From Panopea generosa (lineage: Eukaryota; Mollusca; Bivalvia; Adapedonta; Hiatellidae), in NCBI GenBank assembly GCA_029582155.1, contig CM055906.1:10473101-10537100 (forward strand): a DNA stretch of 64,000 nt, written 5' to 3'. This document shows positions 54,161-64,000 of the stretch, piece after piece. Position 1 is the first letter of the stretch. Every line of letters starts with the position of its first letter. The notes beneath the pieces are model-generated. The model saw only the letters and a list, made by a program, of their open reading frames with translations, made no database searches and was not told where the DNA came from. A program made the position numbers and the translations under genes.

Positions 54161-54960
54161 TGGTCTAAATATAATGATCTGTTAGATGATGAGAACTGAC
54201 ATTGATTTCACAATTAGCTTAATTTTGGAATCGCGCTGTATCCATGATTTAATTAACATCTGTTTTGGCTCTGGCTGGGGAGAAACAATCCAGATCATAA
54301 AATTATTGAAACTTTATTTGCGTAAAAAAAAAGAAAAGAAAAAAAGAAGAAAACAAATATATGTTTTTATATTTAATTTAAGTAATTACACATATATGTA
54401 CAACATTATTTTTTACTGTGGTATGGTAATAGTTATGCCATGAACAACCTCAATACATATATTTTAAATTGAAAACAATCCCAGAATACCTACTTAATTT
54501 TATGAACTAGGATCTGTGAGAGCAAACAATCTTATTTAATTTTGACCTAGGAAGCAATTGCAATATGTGTTAATGAATATAACATGAACGTTTCTGTTCA
54601 ATTTTTTTTCTTCAGAACAAGTTCAGTAAAATAGTTATGGCATTTCGAGGACAATATTTGTATTTCATAAGTATCAATGGAAGTTGTTACTTATTCTATG
54701 GGTGCCAACATCAGGCTGGCGATGTTACTGCCTGCCCTAGGAACAATTCTAAATTTCTAACCAACCAACAAGAATAAAGTAAGTGGGCTGTGCTCGCATC
54801 AGAAACTATTCCTGGAATGGCCAATACCATATTTGTCACAATATGCATTGTTCAATAGAAATGCAATCCCTAGCTACATGATATGCAAAGTACTTTTTTT
54901 ACACTAACTAAAACTGTTCAAAAAAAACAAATAAGATAAACATAGATTAACCATATGGGT
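54161..54960. other. No recognised gene
   Basis: Follows the LINE relic; its 3' UTR may be included. An oligo-A stretch with AAAAGAAAAG near 54325 could be part of a tail. No exon is supported. Confidence 0.4.
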
Positions 54961-54964
54961 CCTA

Positions 54965-55640
54965 GTAGCTCACCTGATTTCACCTGTCACATTTCAAATT
55001 TTGAAAATTATCTGTGTTCAAATAGTATTCCTATGTTAAGACCAATTCCCCATACTGGGCCCCAATGAACACTAGCTCCTTTATTTCTACAAACTTGAAA
55101 GCATAACTCATTAGCATTGATACCAAATATGAACAACTTTTGATTTTTAGAATTTCATATTTTATTCATTTTTGAGCCCCTGATGTGACTTGACCCTAAT
55201 CTGTAATAATCTCCTGTTTTCCCATAAAATTCCAAACTCCCCTTGCAGGGCCACAATGGTGATCATTTATACAGAATATGAACAACTTTGGCTGGTCGGT
55301 TCCTGAGAAGATTTTGAAATGGAAACTGACTATGTTAAACTAGGGTGGGGCCAATTTTGACCTTAGGGTATTAAACAAACAAACACAAAACTGATTGGTC
55401 GATTTATACTACATACTTGATATCAATGCTGCAAGCCTTGTACTTTCAGAGATTTCTTTTGAAAACAAATTTTAAGCCACTGTGGTGACTCAGGATCATA
55501 ATTTGAACTGGCTTCAAAGAGATTCACACCATATTTGGTGAAATTCTGTCCAGCAATTTCTGAAGTCATTTGAAGCATTAACAATGAAAATACACAGGAT
55601 TATCACAAAAGTTCACCTGTGAGCCTTTGACTCAGATGGG
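54965..55640 (+). repeat. Dispersed element with AGCTCACCTGA termini
   Basis: Left end TAGCTCACCTGATTTCACC; right end, in reverse, TAGCCCATCTGAGTCAAAGG, which is an imperfect inverted copy. Internal words (GAACAACTTTGGCTGG, TGGTTCTTGAGGGGAAGATT just outside at 55740) suggest related material continues to about 55900. No coding potential. Confidence 0.5.
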
Positions 55641-57395
55641 CTAACAAAAGAATAACTGCTTATATACAGAATGAAGACTAAACTTTGGTACCTGCTGAAT
55701 TATAGCGAATATTATCCTTTACTAAATTTGGCTGAATGGTTCTTGAGGGGAAGATTTTTAAATGAAAATGTCCCTGTTAAACTGTCCCAAGGGCCAGTGA
55801 AATTGTTATCATAGGTTCATGACTGAACAAACCAGAGAGACTTCATTCACACCTGATGAACACCCACCCACCCCAATTCAAGTAATTTATTCTTAAAGTT
55901 TGAATTTTTTCTACCAAATACAAGAAATGTGTCAAGTTTATATTCCAACTTTATTAAGGTTAAAAAGGTAGCATATGAGTGATAAAATTTATACAAAGAG
56001 TCTCCAAATGGTTTGGTATGTCAAATCTAACAAAATGTGACCCAACAATATTTTATTCCTAGTGGTAAACTTGAAACGAAATATCCATTGTAAATAAAAA
56101 AAATATACGGCCCTAAATACTGCTTGATGATTCGTTCATACTTCCTAAGATAAAACAAATTCTTACAGCAGGATGAATCAAATTGATATAAAAAAAAATT
56201 TGCGACTCATTTGATATATAACAAAATACGTTTCATACCTATTTAGTCTAACACAAGTTACTTACTATATAAAATGTTTTGGACAATAGTTAAAAATCAT
56301 GATATACTGTATTTTGAATTTTGGTCCAAAAAATTAAACTAAAAATGTTAAAGTCCCAAATAAACGCCACCCATAAACTTTGTTCTGGAAAATACATCCC
56401 TTAAGGGAGAGAGGGGTGGTAATTCCTTCAAATCATTTAATGATTTCTAAACAGATGATTTGTAATATAAAAAAAACTTTTGCACAGTTTTTACCAATGT
56501 CATAAATGTTTGCAGTTAGTTATTAATTTTCATGTTAAAAATACTCATGTTTATACAAAATAACTACATGTTATAAATACTGAAAATAAATATTATGTAG
56601 GAAAAGTAACACAAAATATACTTGCAACTGCACTTGATCATAAAAATGGAAGTGAGTCATAAACATATTTTATGAATTGCACTTGAATAAACTGCCGTTG
56701 GACATTTTCCTGTTTTGCAATATTTAAAATATTCAAAAGGCCACAACTCTGCCAAAAAATGACCAGATTTCAAAGATGATGTTTTGTGCCCAACTAGATT
56801 CTATTATGATGAAAAACATAATGTGGAATGAATATAAATATTTCAAGTAAGATTTTCAATACAATAAATTAATGTCCATTCACACTTGGTTCCCCCCATC
56901 CAGGGATGTAATCCACATAGTAGTTGTTGGGATCTAGAAATTTGTCTCTAATAAACTATGTACAGCATGAAGGAACAGGTCGTTGCACTCCTGCCCCTAA
57001 CCGTCCATAATGGAATCAAATGTATTGCCTGTAGGCAGCATGCCACATCTACTTATTGATATCTTCTACAGTCCCAGCATGGCGATGTCATTCCTATATA
57101 GCTGCTGCACTTGCAACACACCTGGTTCAGTGATAACCAGTCTCATCTATTGTTATAAAAATTAATTTTTATTAGAAAAATAAAACAATTACTAGAACAT
57201 ATTGTATACAACAGCCAGAGAAAATGTTGAAAATGAAAATCGTGGGTTTCTGGTATTTTATTATCAGCTGTTTTGCAACCGGCCAGAGATCAGATGTAAC
57301 CTTAAATAGTTAAAAAAGAAATGTGATGTTCCTTTTGCAACGCTATAGATTTATATCCATTTTTTTATTTTTTTTTTTCATTTTTTTTTTGCCAC
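55641..57395. other. No recognised gene
   Basis: About 1.75 kb of AT-rich sequence. The part to about 55900 may be more of the dispersed element. No exon, RNA gene or array is supported. Confidence 0.4.
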
Positions 57396-57399
57396 TGAT

Positions 57400-57520
57400 T
57401 CAAGTGTGAGAGTCCTCATTTACTTTTGGAGATGGGAGTGATTGAGCAATGGTTCAACTCTCAGGATTCTAGGAAAGAGTGGTCAGGTGAACTGACCTTG
57501 TGTTAGCTCTTGATCTTATA
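57400..57520 (+). repeat. SINE family B, partial plus-strand copy
   Basis: CTGATTCAAGTGTGAGAGTC, ATTTACTTTTGGAGATGG, GTGATTGAGCAATGGTTCAA and GGAAAGAGTGGTCAGG correspond to the family body. The tRNA-like head is missing. It is diverged from the other copies. Confidence 0.6.
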
Positions 57521-58055
57521 AAATGATACAATATATTTAAACAACATTTATCTTGTAGCCATGGTCCAAATACAAGTTCCCTTTCATTAGCAATCCAAGT
57601 GACACGGGTCATTTTGATTCAAAGGTAATATGTTAAGCTGAGGCAACTACATACTGTAATTTTATAACAAATATCAAGCGACACAATTGGCATCAGCTTA
57701 AGTGTGGCCTTCCTTGGTTGAGTAGTTTAAGGTGCTGTTGTGTAATGGCCACTTCCTCTCAGTTTTGTGGGTTCCAGTCCAGCTCATCCAAAACAATTGT
57801 TATAAAATTAAAATTCATGGGTTGAAATGATACAAATCCCGTTAAAAAATTGTTAATGTAAAAGCTAACCAAATCCCAAGTTCAACTAGAACACAGTAAT
57901 TTTTTTTACTTAATATAAGTGAAAAACAAACACTTACTGGCATACTTGTGCACAAGTGCTGTTTCCACCCAACAAGCTCTAAAACAAAATAAAAAATAGA
58001 ACTAGTTACAATAATACGATTGCAGTACGTTATAACATTGGTATTTAAAACATAT
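57521..58055. other. No recognised gene
   Basis: Contains a possible eroded SINE head near 57715-57785 (GGTTGAGTAGTTTAAGGTGC, GTGGGTTCCAGTCC), too diverged to classify. Otherwise featureless. Confidence 0.35.
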
Positions 58056-58059
58056 TTGC

Positions 58060-58318
58060 TTGTGGGTTTGATCCCCGGCCGGATCATACCAAAGACTTTT
58101 AAAATGGTACTAGAAGCTTCCTCGCTCGACGCTCAGCATTTAAAGGAGAGTTCTAGGTCTGGTCGGACCGGTGTCAGTATAATGTGACTGGGTGGGTTAT
58201 CATACCATGTGTCTGTGGCATGATACTCCAGTGTGACAGCGCTTAGATTACTGTCCCAAGTAGACACCGTCGCGATATGACTGAAAAATTGTTGAAAGCA
58301 ACGCTAAACACCAAACAC
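58060..58318 (+). repeat. SINE (same family as 4562-4899), 5'-truncated copy
   Basis: Begins at the B-box region (GTGGGTTTGATCCCCGGCCG) and then follows the 4.6-kb element block by block: CATACCAAAGACTTT, GGTACTAGAAGCTTCCTCGC, GAGAGTTCTAGGTCTGGTC, CCATGTGTCTGTGGCATGAT, CGTCGCGATATGACTGAAAA, GCTAAACACC. It has an 8-base insertion (GCTCGACG region) relative to the other copy. It shows the family is dispersed at distance. Confidence 0.9.
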
Positions 58319-59168
58319 CACACCATCATTCAAAATGAACATGCTTTTAGACATGTTTACATTATAAATTTTTTTAAAAATAACACGATCATCTTGTTTA
58401 CATATTTGATAATTTTGAAACTGCATACCAGGTTTTCTTTTATATCACACTTTGGTTATAAATGATATTTTCGTGCTATTTATTTGTTAAAAAATTGTAT
58501 TTTTTTAGACATTTATATCAAAATTTCCTGATATATCCCCTTTAAGCAGCCAAACATGTTAGTTTTATATTTACAACCAAACTTGGTCTGTTTTCAACAA
58601 CCACATCCTCTTTAGTACTTCTCTACTGTATCCTGCAGCTTAGCACATGTTTAGTTGTATATCATAATTATGCGCCAAACTCATCACTATTCTGAAAAAC
58701 TCATGAATACTCATATACATTAACTCTGATTTTGATGAGTAATTACTCATCAGCTTAAAAAATTATCCGGGGCTCTGTATATGGGATAATTTTGTTTGTG
58801 AAAAAACAGATATAAATCTACAGACATGAATAAGGCAAGCATGCATAGCTACATATATATATATATAAATATACTTTGTGTATGTAAGAGAAGTTCATTT
58901 GGATTTTCTGCATATACACTAATCTTTCATATGTATGACCTTGTAATGTAACAGGCTCTCAATGTCACCGACTTCCTTCACCTTTATTAAGATAAACTGA
59001 CATGGGTTTATTTCATTTATAATTTCAGTGATTTATGGAAATAGAAATCTATTTTGATAATGGTTGAAAAGATGATAAAGAGAAAAAAAATCTCAAAGGT
59101 ACAACCCATCATCTACCAATTATCTCTTACTCTGATGTCAAATAAATGTTTTATTTTCTTCACACTAG
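58319..59168. other. No recognised gene; possible UGCG intron
   Basis: AT-rich sequence leading into the UGCG-like acceptor. A short AT run lies at 58853-58867. I searched it for the missing middle UGCG exons and saw none. Confidence 0.4.
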
Positions 59169-59347
59169 GTGTATTTTGGAAGTCAGCATGCCATGATGTA
59201 CCTGTGTGCAGATGTATTTCACATCAACTGTGTGACAGGCATGTCTTGTTTGATGTGCAAGTCTGTGTTGGAGGAAGCTGGGGTCCTGAAGGAGTTTGGC
59301 CAGTATCTGACAGAGGACTATTTCATTGCCCTGGCCCTTCTAGACAG
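59169..59347 (+). pseudogene. UGCG: Ceramide glucosyltransferase (UGCG)-like exon, intact
   Basis: Acceptor CACACTAG and donor ACAG/GTAAAT bound 179 bp with an open frame: VYFGSQHAMMYLCADVFHIN, CVTGMSCLMCKSVLEEAG, VLKEFGQYLTEDYFIALALL, DR. The vertebrate enzyme has VYFGTSHPRYY, CVTGMSCLMRK and AEDYF in the same order, so the Cys of CVTGMSC and the Asp of the EDYF motif, part of the GT21 active site, are present. The exon ends in phase 2, which fits the next exon at 60220. Taken alone it could belong to a live gene. The upstream exon with a stop, the frameshift in the next one and the absent middle and C-terminal exons suggest a relic or a badly scattered gene. Confidence 0.85.
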
Positions 59348-59504
59348 GTAAATAAAAACAACAAATACAGTCAAACCTGGGTAAGTGGTCACCTCTATTA
59401 AGCAACCACTTGTCTTAAACAGCAACATTTTCTTGGCATAGTCCTTGCCAACCCATTTATCACACGGCACAATATTTACTATTGGAACCCCAAACCCATG
59501 TCAG
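59348..59504. other. Putative UGCG intron
   Basis: Short stretch between the UGCG-like donor and a SINE. Nothing else is seen. Confidence 0.4.
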
Positions 59505-59700
59505 GGGTGGTACGTAGTGTAGTGGATAGTGTTGGCCGCTCACACTAGTGGTTCTGGGTTCAATCACCAGCTCAACCCAATGCCTCTCATTAAACCATTA
59601 AACAAAACTCAGTACTGGTTCTAACCAGGAAATGGACTTGAGAGCAATTCATATAAGCTCATTGCAATCAAGCTAATATAAATTAGTATAAACTAAGATG
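59505..59700 (+). repeat. SINE family C
   Basis: A perfect A box (TAGTGTAGTGG, 59515-59525) and a B-box-like GGTTCAATCAC (59557-59567) form the head. The body holds CTCAGTACTGGTTCTAACC, AGGAAATGGACTTGAG, CATATAAGCTCATTGCAATC and AATTAGTATAAACT. The split copy at 33858-34610 shares the body. Confidence 0.75.
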
Positions 59701-60219
59701 TAAGATTCTTGTATTACTGCTCAACAACTTTCTGTTTCATTTGACAAAATGTCTCTACAATCTTGAAGGTGCTACCTACATATTTGGGTGATTGATTTAC
59801 TTCACTGATCATATAAACACATCTAGATATTTAGTCGTGGGGAAGTATTTGAAATTCACAGAAAATAAAAAAAATCTGAAATTCTTTAAAAAGTATTAAA
59901 ATGCCAGATAATCAACAGTAATGTTTTCTGTTGATAAAATAGAAGTTTATTACTCATTTCAGTGCTTCCATTTTTATTTGTTTTTAGCCATAATTAATGA
60001 CTCATTTATTATTAATACATGCATACAAACATAACATGACAACATAGAATTTCGATATTTTGAATATCAATTTATTTTTCATTCATTAATCAATCATATC
60101 AATTATACATTTTTCATTAATTACTTCAATAATTGTACAATCATATGTTTCTTCTTTACTTATTCATTCATTCATTCTTTTATTCGTTTGTCAGTTCAGT
60201 ACTTTCGTTCTAATTTCAG
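59701..60219. other. Putative UGCG intron, no recognised content
   Basis: AT-rich, with ATTCATTC-type runs near 60165. It ends in the acceptor TAATTTCAG. Confidence 0.4.
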
Positions 60220-60276
60220 AAGCTGGCGTGTAAAATGGTTCAGCAGAATTCGGGGACATATTCCATGATTGTTGTG
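60220..60276 (+). pseudogene. UGCG: UGCG-like exon with one-base frameshift
   Basis: Acceptor TAATTTCAG. Continuing the phase of the exon at 59169, the frame reads R-SWRVK and then hits a stop. One base earlier or later in the A run it continues MVQQNSGTYSM. The family has GWRFSMSTQVAMQNSGSYSI here, so a single A lost from a five-A run explains the break. The 3' boundary is unclear. The following (Q/R)xxRW segment and the C-terminal membrane domain are not found downstream. Confidence 0.7.
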
Positions 60277-60365
60277 TGATTTGTAAGCTAGTCGACAAAA
60301 ATGATAAATTACATGTATATAAAAGTTGTACAGAGTATGTAACCTACTAGGAGAGAAATGGATTT

Positions 60366-60440
60366 AAGCGGTTTGGTTAGCTCATTCAGCGTGTAAGCGA
60401 AAGGGTCCCAAGTTTGAGTCCTGGACTGGCTGCATATTTT
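60366..60440 (+). repeat. tRNA-like SINE head
   Basis: GGTTTGGTTAGCTCATTCAG followed by GTGTAAGCGAAAGGGTCC and AAGTTTGAGTCCTGG (B box). The A box is weak. The acceptor ends do not pair well, so a pseudo-tRNA or SINE head is likelier than a tRNA gene. Confidence 0.5.
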
Positions 60441-60550
60441 TCTTGTCCTGTTAAAAATATAACACGATTCTAACAAAAGAATATAGCAATGCATAGATAA
60501 ACTTTCTATATGCATGAATAAATATGACTGGCACATCTTTCTGCCTTCAG

Positions 60551-60841
60551 TATGTCTGGGAAACACAAGACAATTTATGTCAGACAGTTATGACTAAGGC
60601 CATGTCATCAAACAACAGAGGACAAGTTTACAGATGCCTCAAGTGTGACAAGAGTCCATACGAAGGAGAAAGGGTGAAGGTTATCCAACTCTTCTATAGG
60701 AAACCTGTAGCAATTGACAAAGTACCTTTCTATTGTAATATTTCTAAGTTTGTCACCGTCTCCAAGACTGAACTGGAAAATCATGTCAGTAAAATGATCT
60801 ATCCTGAACATGCTGCAATCCTGCACATGCTGCAACAGTAG
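60551..60841 (+). pseudogene. Terminal exon with degenerate zinc-finger motifs
   Basis: Acceptor CTGCCTTCAG, then 96 codons to TAG: YVWETQDNLCQTVMTKAM, GQVYRCLKCDKSPYEG, FYRKPVAIDKVPFYCNISKF, VTVSKTELENHVSKMIYPEH, AAILHMLQQ. A first C-x2-C (RCLKCDK) and a C2H2-like block (FYCNIS...LENHVSKMIYPEH) are visible, but the second Cys of the latter is Ser, so the finger could not bind zinc normally. I associate the VPFYC.(V/I)CKF..(S/T)K.ELE.HV pattern with multi-copy zinc-finger proteins of molluscs. It does not fit the UGCG exons before it. A recently inactivated or diverged copy is likely. Confidence 0.5.
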
Positions 60842-60939
60842 TTCCAGCATGGATACTTCTTCTTGTAGTTACAGTAATAGTGTTCCTCAGTGTGAAAAGT
60901 GCATAGAAAGAGAAAACGAAAAACATATAATTATCCTAA

Positions 60940-61135
60940 CCACTGTTTCCAGGAAGGTTGACCAGTATTCGAGCACACTCCATCTCCGCAAGTAACTGAT
61001 AACTGTCCAACTTGAATCAGCGGTGAGAGACAAAATGTCGTATATCACAGAGATTGTGGCTGGGTGGGAATTCAAACTCATGACCCCTGGATTGATAGTC
61101 AGACGCACTAAGGATTGAGCTAATCTGGGCCCGGC
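60940..61135 (-). repeat. SINE family B, near full-length minus-strand copy
   Basis: In reverse: CCGGGCCCAGATTAGCTCAA, CGTCTGACTATCAATCCAGG, GGTCATGAGTTTGAATTCCC (good B box), CACAATCTCTGTGATATACG, TTTGTCTCTCACCGCTGATT, AAGTTGGACAGTTATCAGTT, ACTTGCGGAGATGGAGTGTG, CTCGAATACTGGTC, GGAAACAGTGGTTAGG. It is the clearest copy of the family in the window. Confidence 0.85.
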
Positions 61136-61676
61136 TTTACCTGTTAAAATACACGGTGTTTTTTTTATGTTAAGAAGTGTTACTTGGTTTATGGTAGTGA
61201 GTGTAAATGGTTAAAACACATGTTGAATTTGTACTTTAAAAAGTGTTTCTTATTTTCGTAAAATGTATTTCCAAAAGTGTATACAGTATATTTTTATTTT
61301 CATAAAATGTATTTCCAAAAGTGTATACACTATATTTTTGGTATACCAATATACAGATGGTTTTGAATCGGTCATAAATGATGTTGGATAAAAATGTAAA
61401 ATAATCGCTATTGATGTCAAACTGATATTTAATTAATATGTATGTATAGATGTTGGTTGAATTATTTGTAGGAGTTTTGGTAGAGTAGCACAAATTTACA
61501 GAGCATGTACAACTTACTACGTTTGATTATGATTACCTTTAATTAGGAGAATCACATTAAGAGACTTTATTTAAAAATAAATTCTCATGAATGCAATTTT
61601 TTTTAAAATCTACCTTAGTATATTGATCTAAAATTTTATGTTTTTGTGAGGACACAAATATTTTAAGGTGGATGTA
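61136..61676. other. No recognised gene; 43-bp direct duplication near 61252-61340
   Basis: Two tandem copies of TTCGTAAAATGTATTTCCAA, AAGTGTATAC, A(G/C)TATATTTTT. Otherwise AT-rich and featureless. Confidence 0.5.
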
Positions 61677-61895
61677 ATGTGGAGCTTAGTCATGCTCATT
61701 GCAAGTATTATACAAGTAAATCCAATATAAGTAAACTCTGTATGTTTAGTATTTATACAGATTCATTTCTTAGAATTCTCGAGTTTTATCATACATTTAT
61801 CAGGTGTAGTATTGTGTTTACAAATCATTTATACTTTCAGTAAAAGCTGTAAAGTTTAATCATTAGATAGGAACTCAGTTTACATTGGTGTTTGG
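61677..61895 (+). repeat. Dispersed repeat, copy 2 (partner at 12772)
   Basis: GTGGAGCTTAGTCATG, CATTGCAAGTATTATACAAG, TAAATCCAATATAAGT, CATTTCTTAGAATTCTCGAG, TTTTATCATACATTTATCAG and TAGGAACTCAGTTTAC match copy 1 in order and orientation. An extra stretch of about 45 bp (TGTGTTTACAAATCATTTAT region) is present here only. Confidence 0.8.
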
Positions 61896-61940
61896 GTGTG
61901 TGTGTGGGGGGAGGGTGGGGGAGGGGGGGGATGGGGCAGT
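61896..61940 (+). repeat. G-rich tract
   Basis: GTGTGTGTGGGGGGAGGGTG, GGGGAGGGGGGGGATGGGG. Four or more G runs lie within 40 bp on the plus strand, enough for a G-quadruplex. It sits where copy 1 has GTGTGTGGGGG, so it is probably an expanded part of the dispersed repeat. Confidence 0.8.
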
Positions 61941-64000
61941 GACAGCTATTCTCCAATTCGAAAAGGTGAAATCTCGCTCTCGTGCGTGACGAGATCTGTG
62001 CGTGACTTGAGCTCAGGGGAATCGCGTCACACCATAACAAACCGCAGTGGTGTTTCTGACAGTAGTTAATTACAACAAAGTTACATAAAACAGCCATGAA
62101 AAGAAAGAAAACAATACAATATATGAAAGAAAATTAAAAAATAAGTTTCTCATGATAAAATAAAATTTCTTTTTATCGTTCTGTGCGTGTCTGTATACTT
62201 TAATTAATTCTTGGTTTCTGGTGATGGTTGAGGTATTTGTAAACTTGAGAAGTTTAGAATTAACTTTTTTTATTAATATCCCTACTATCATTTACAAATA
62301 GGGAATTGTAATATTTTATTTGTTAAATAGTTGATGCGACATGACTGATTTTATCAATAATTCGGTCTTTTTATAGTTGTATTATCGACCAAATTTCGGA
62401 CCAAACTGACGACATGCATGTTGCACAGTTAATGGGCCTTTTTGTTTAAAACATAGGTAAATGATTTTAAAAAAAATATATTATTACTGTAACATATCAA
62501 TAAAACCTAAATGTAGTTTTTTGCAAAAATAATCTATGATTTTCTTTTATTTAAGAGAGCTTTGAATGAATTACAGACGTTTCGTACCACCAAATTGAGG
62601 TTTCGTACCACACATAGGTTAATGCATAAACTTTACAGTTTTTCACACCATGGTTAGGTGTCACAATCATAAACTTACGGTATTTGTTTTTTATTAGTGT
62701 GTGATAGTATTGGATTGTTATTACTTGGGATTGAAACGTAACTAAAATACATTTTATTTTGTTTATACATTTATTGTATTAATGAGAAATTTGATATATT
62801 TATTATAAATTTACACCATATACCACGGACACAAATCACACAAAATAATATACATATAATTTTGATTTTATCATATTTACAACATTTACGTGTATCACAT
62901 TGTAATGCATGACCACGAGGAGATATATTTGCTTTAATAATAGTGTTTTTGTGAAATAATACATAAAATCAGAAAATTTCAATTTGTGACAAAAAAACTG
63001 TAACATATGCATCCCTGGTATATATTCTTCCAAGAAGATAAATAAAATGATACACATTCACCTGCTGTTATACAGAGGTACTATATAAAATGTAAAAAAA
63101 AAATTGGTCATTTTGGAAAGATATACACGGAAATGGAACGTCCATCCCCGTAACGTCCGCCTCGCCTCCCCTCCCCCATCTGCATATACATTCTATTTAT
63201 TTGAATTTATAGAATCAATTTCACTTTTTTTTCAATGTATTAAGGTCATAAAACCTGTGGTGAATTATGCAAATTGGGGTACAATATGCATGTTTTTTTC
63301 TCATTACCACATGGTGTAACTGTAGTGTTGGTGAATTATGAAAGCTCAGCAGGATGCCAGTAATTGGACAGTAGTATACTTTTTGATCAATATGGCTGTA
63401 TGCAAATATATTCCATATGACACTATCCATCAAAGGTTAAAAAATCATATTTGTCCAGGTAACTAGTAGACTGGGTTACGATGTCATATGGGCTAGTTTT
63501 AGGTAAAATACACATGATAAAACAAACAAAAAAAACAGTGCAAGTTATGCAAATATTAAAAATACTACTCAACATCGCTTCATCTAAATTTACTTTTAAA
63601 GGGTATGAAATTAATATGTTATCAGTCATTTCTTAGTGTACAGCAATGGATGCACCAGTTTAACATGATAAAGAATAAAAAAAGCTGTCACATACGTTTT
63701 CTTTTTTTCCGCTAAATTAGGTTTTATTTATTATTTTCTATAAGCCCGTTAAATATATATTAAGAACCATTTTTTGCTTAAATTCCATTCCTGATTTAAA
63801 ATGGTGAATATGATAATTTACTGACTGCGTAGCAAACAGTGCATACCTTGATTACACGGCTTGGATGTGCAGGCTGATCTGGGTTTACGTCGACACTAAC
63901 TGCAATATTATTTTTGTTTTCTTTATCAAGCGGAGGGGTATTTTCATATTTTACATATTCAATCATGCTTGTTTTTGTAATGACTGCCGGGCCCGATCAG
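61941..64000. other. No recognised gene
   Basis: About 2 kb of AT-rich sequence. Short open frames on both strands lack motifs and splice support. No repeat of the families above was recognised. Confidence 0.45.

Noticed and set aside
1-64000. A novel defence or metabolic system
   Set aside because: Apart from the LINE protein, every recognised protein is a relic or lone exon. There is no cluster of intact genes that could work together.

Overview
The window looks like repeat-saturated, AT-rich intronic and intergenic DNA from a metazoan, most likely a bivalve mollusc. The grounds are spliced exon fragments of animal genes, LINEs and tRNA-derived SINEs, and dispersed families that I associate from memory with bivalve genomes: elements running from AGCTCACCTG to CTCTTGTT, blocks carrying AAGGTCAAGGTCA, and SINEs ending in GCTAAACACC. 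I see no complete, intact host gene and nothing prokaryotic.

Left part (1-9.4 kb): four exons of a decayed WD40 (possibly TEP1-like) gene at 0.8-3.9 kb, a full-length SINE with a 13-bp target-site duplication at 4.6-4.9 kb, a 36-bp tandem array, a degraded minus-strand LINE that runs up to a 500-N assembly gap, a TTAA-flanked hairpin MITE and an AGCTC-type dispersed element.

Satellite belt 1 (9.4-19.6 kb): three unrelated arrays, of 20-bp, 23-bp and 81/45-bp units. The 81-bp unit is divisible by three, so it creates very long open frames that are not genes.

Middle (19.6-37 kb): a 5'-truncated LINE with an intact 944-codon reverse-transcriptase frame on the minus strand, a 1.14-kb foldback element with arms of GGCGGACATAAGCCCCC sub-repeats, a second locus of the 45-bp satellite, several mosaic dispersed elements, the first recognised exon of a ceramide glucosyltransferase (UGCG) relic, a frameshifted transposase-like exon and a possible transmembrane exon.

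Satellite belt 2 (37-50.7 kb): 32 copies of an exact 50-bp unit, a 7.3-kb array of 38-bp units with a 1,535-bp higher-order period, and a 3.2-kb array of 58-bp units.

Right part (50.7-64 kb): a relic of an L1/Tx1-like LINE split by a 1.24-kb TTAA-flanked element that carries a THAP-domain exon (Kolobok-like), two more UGCG-like exons, one with a frameshift, a degenerate zinc-finger exon, more SINEs, and a second copy of a dispersed repeat seen beside satellite belt 1. About one third of the window is tandem repeat. The genes do not form a pathway: they are relics or partial exons among mobile and satellite DNA.
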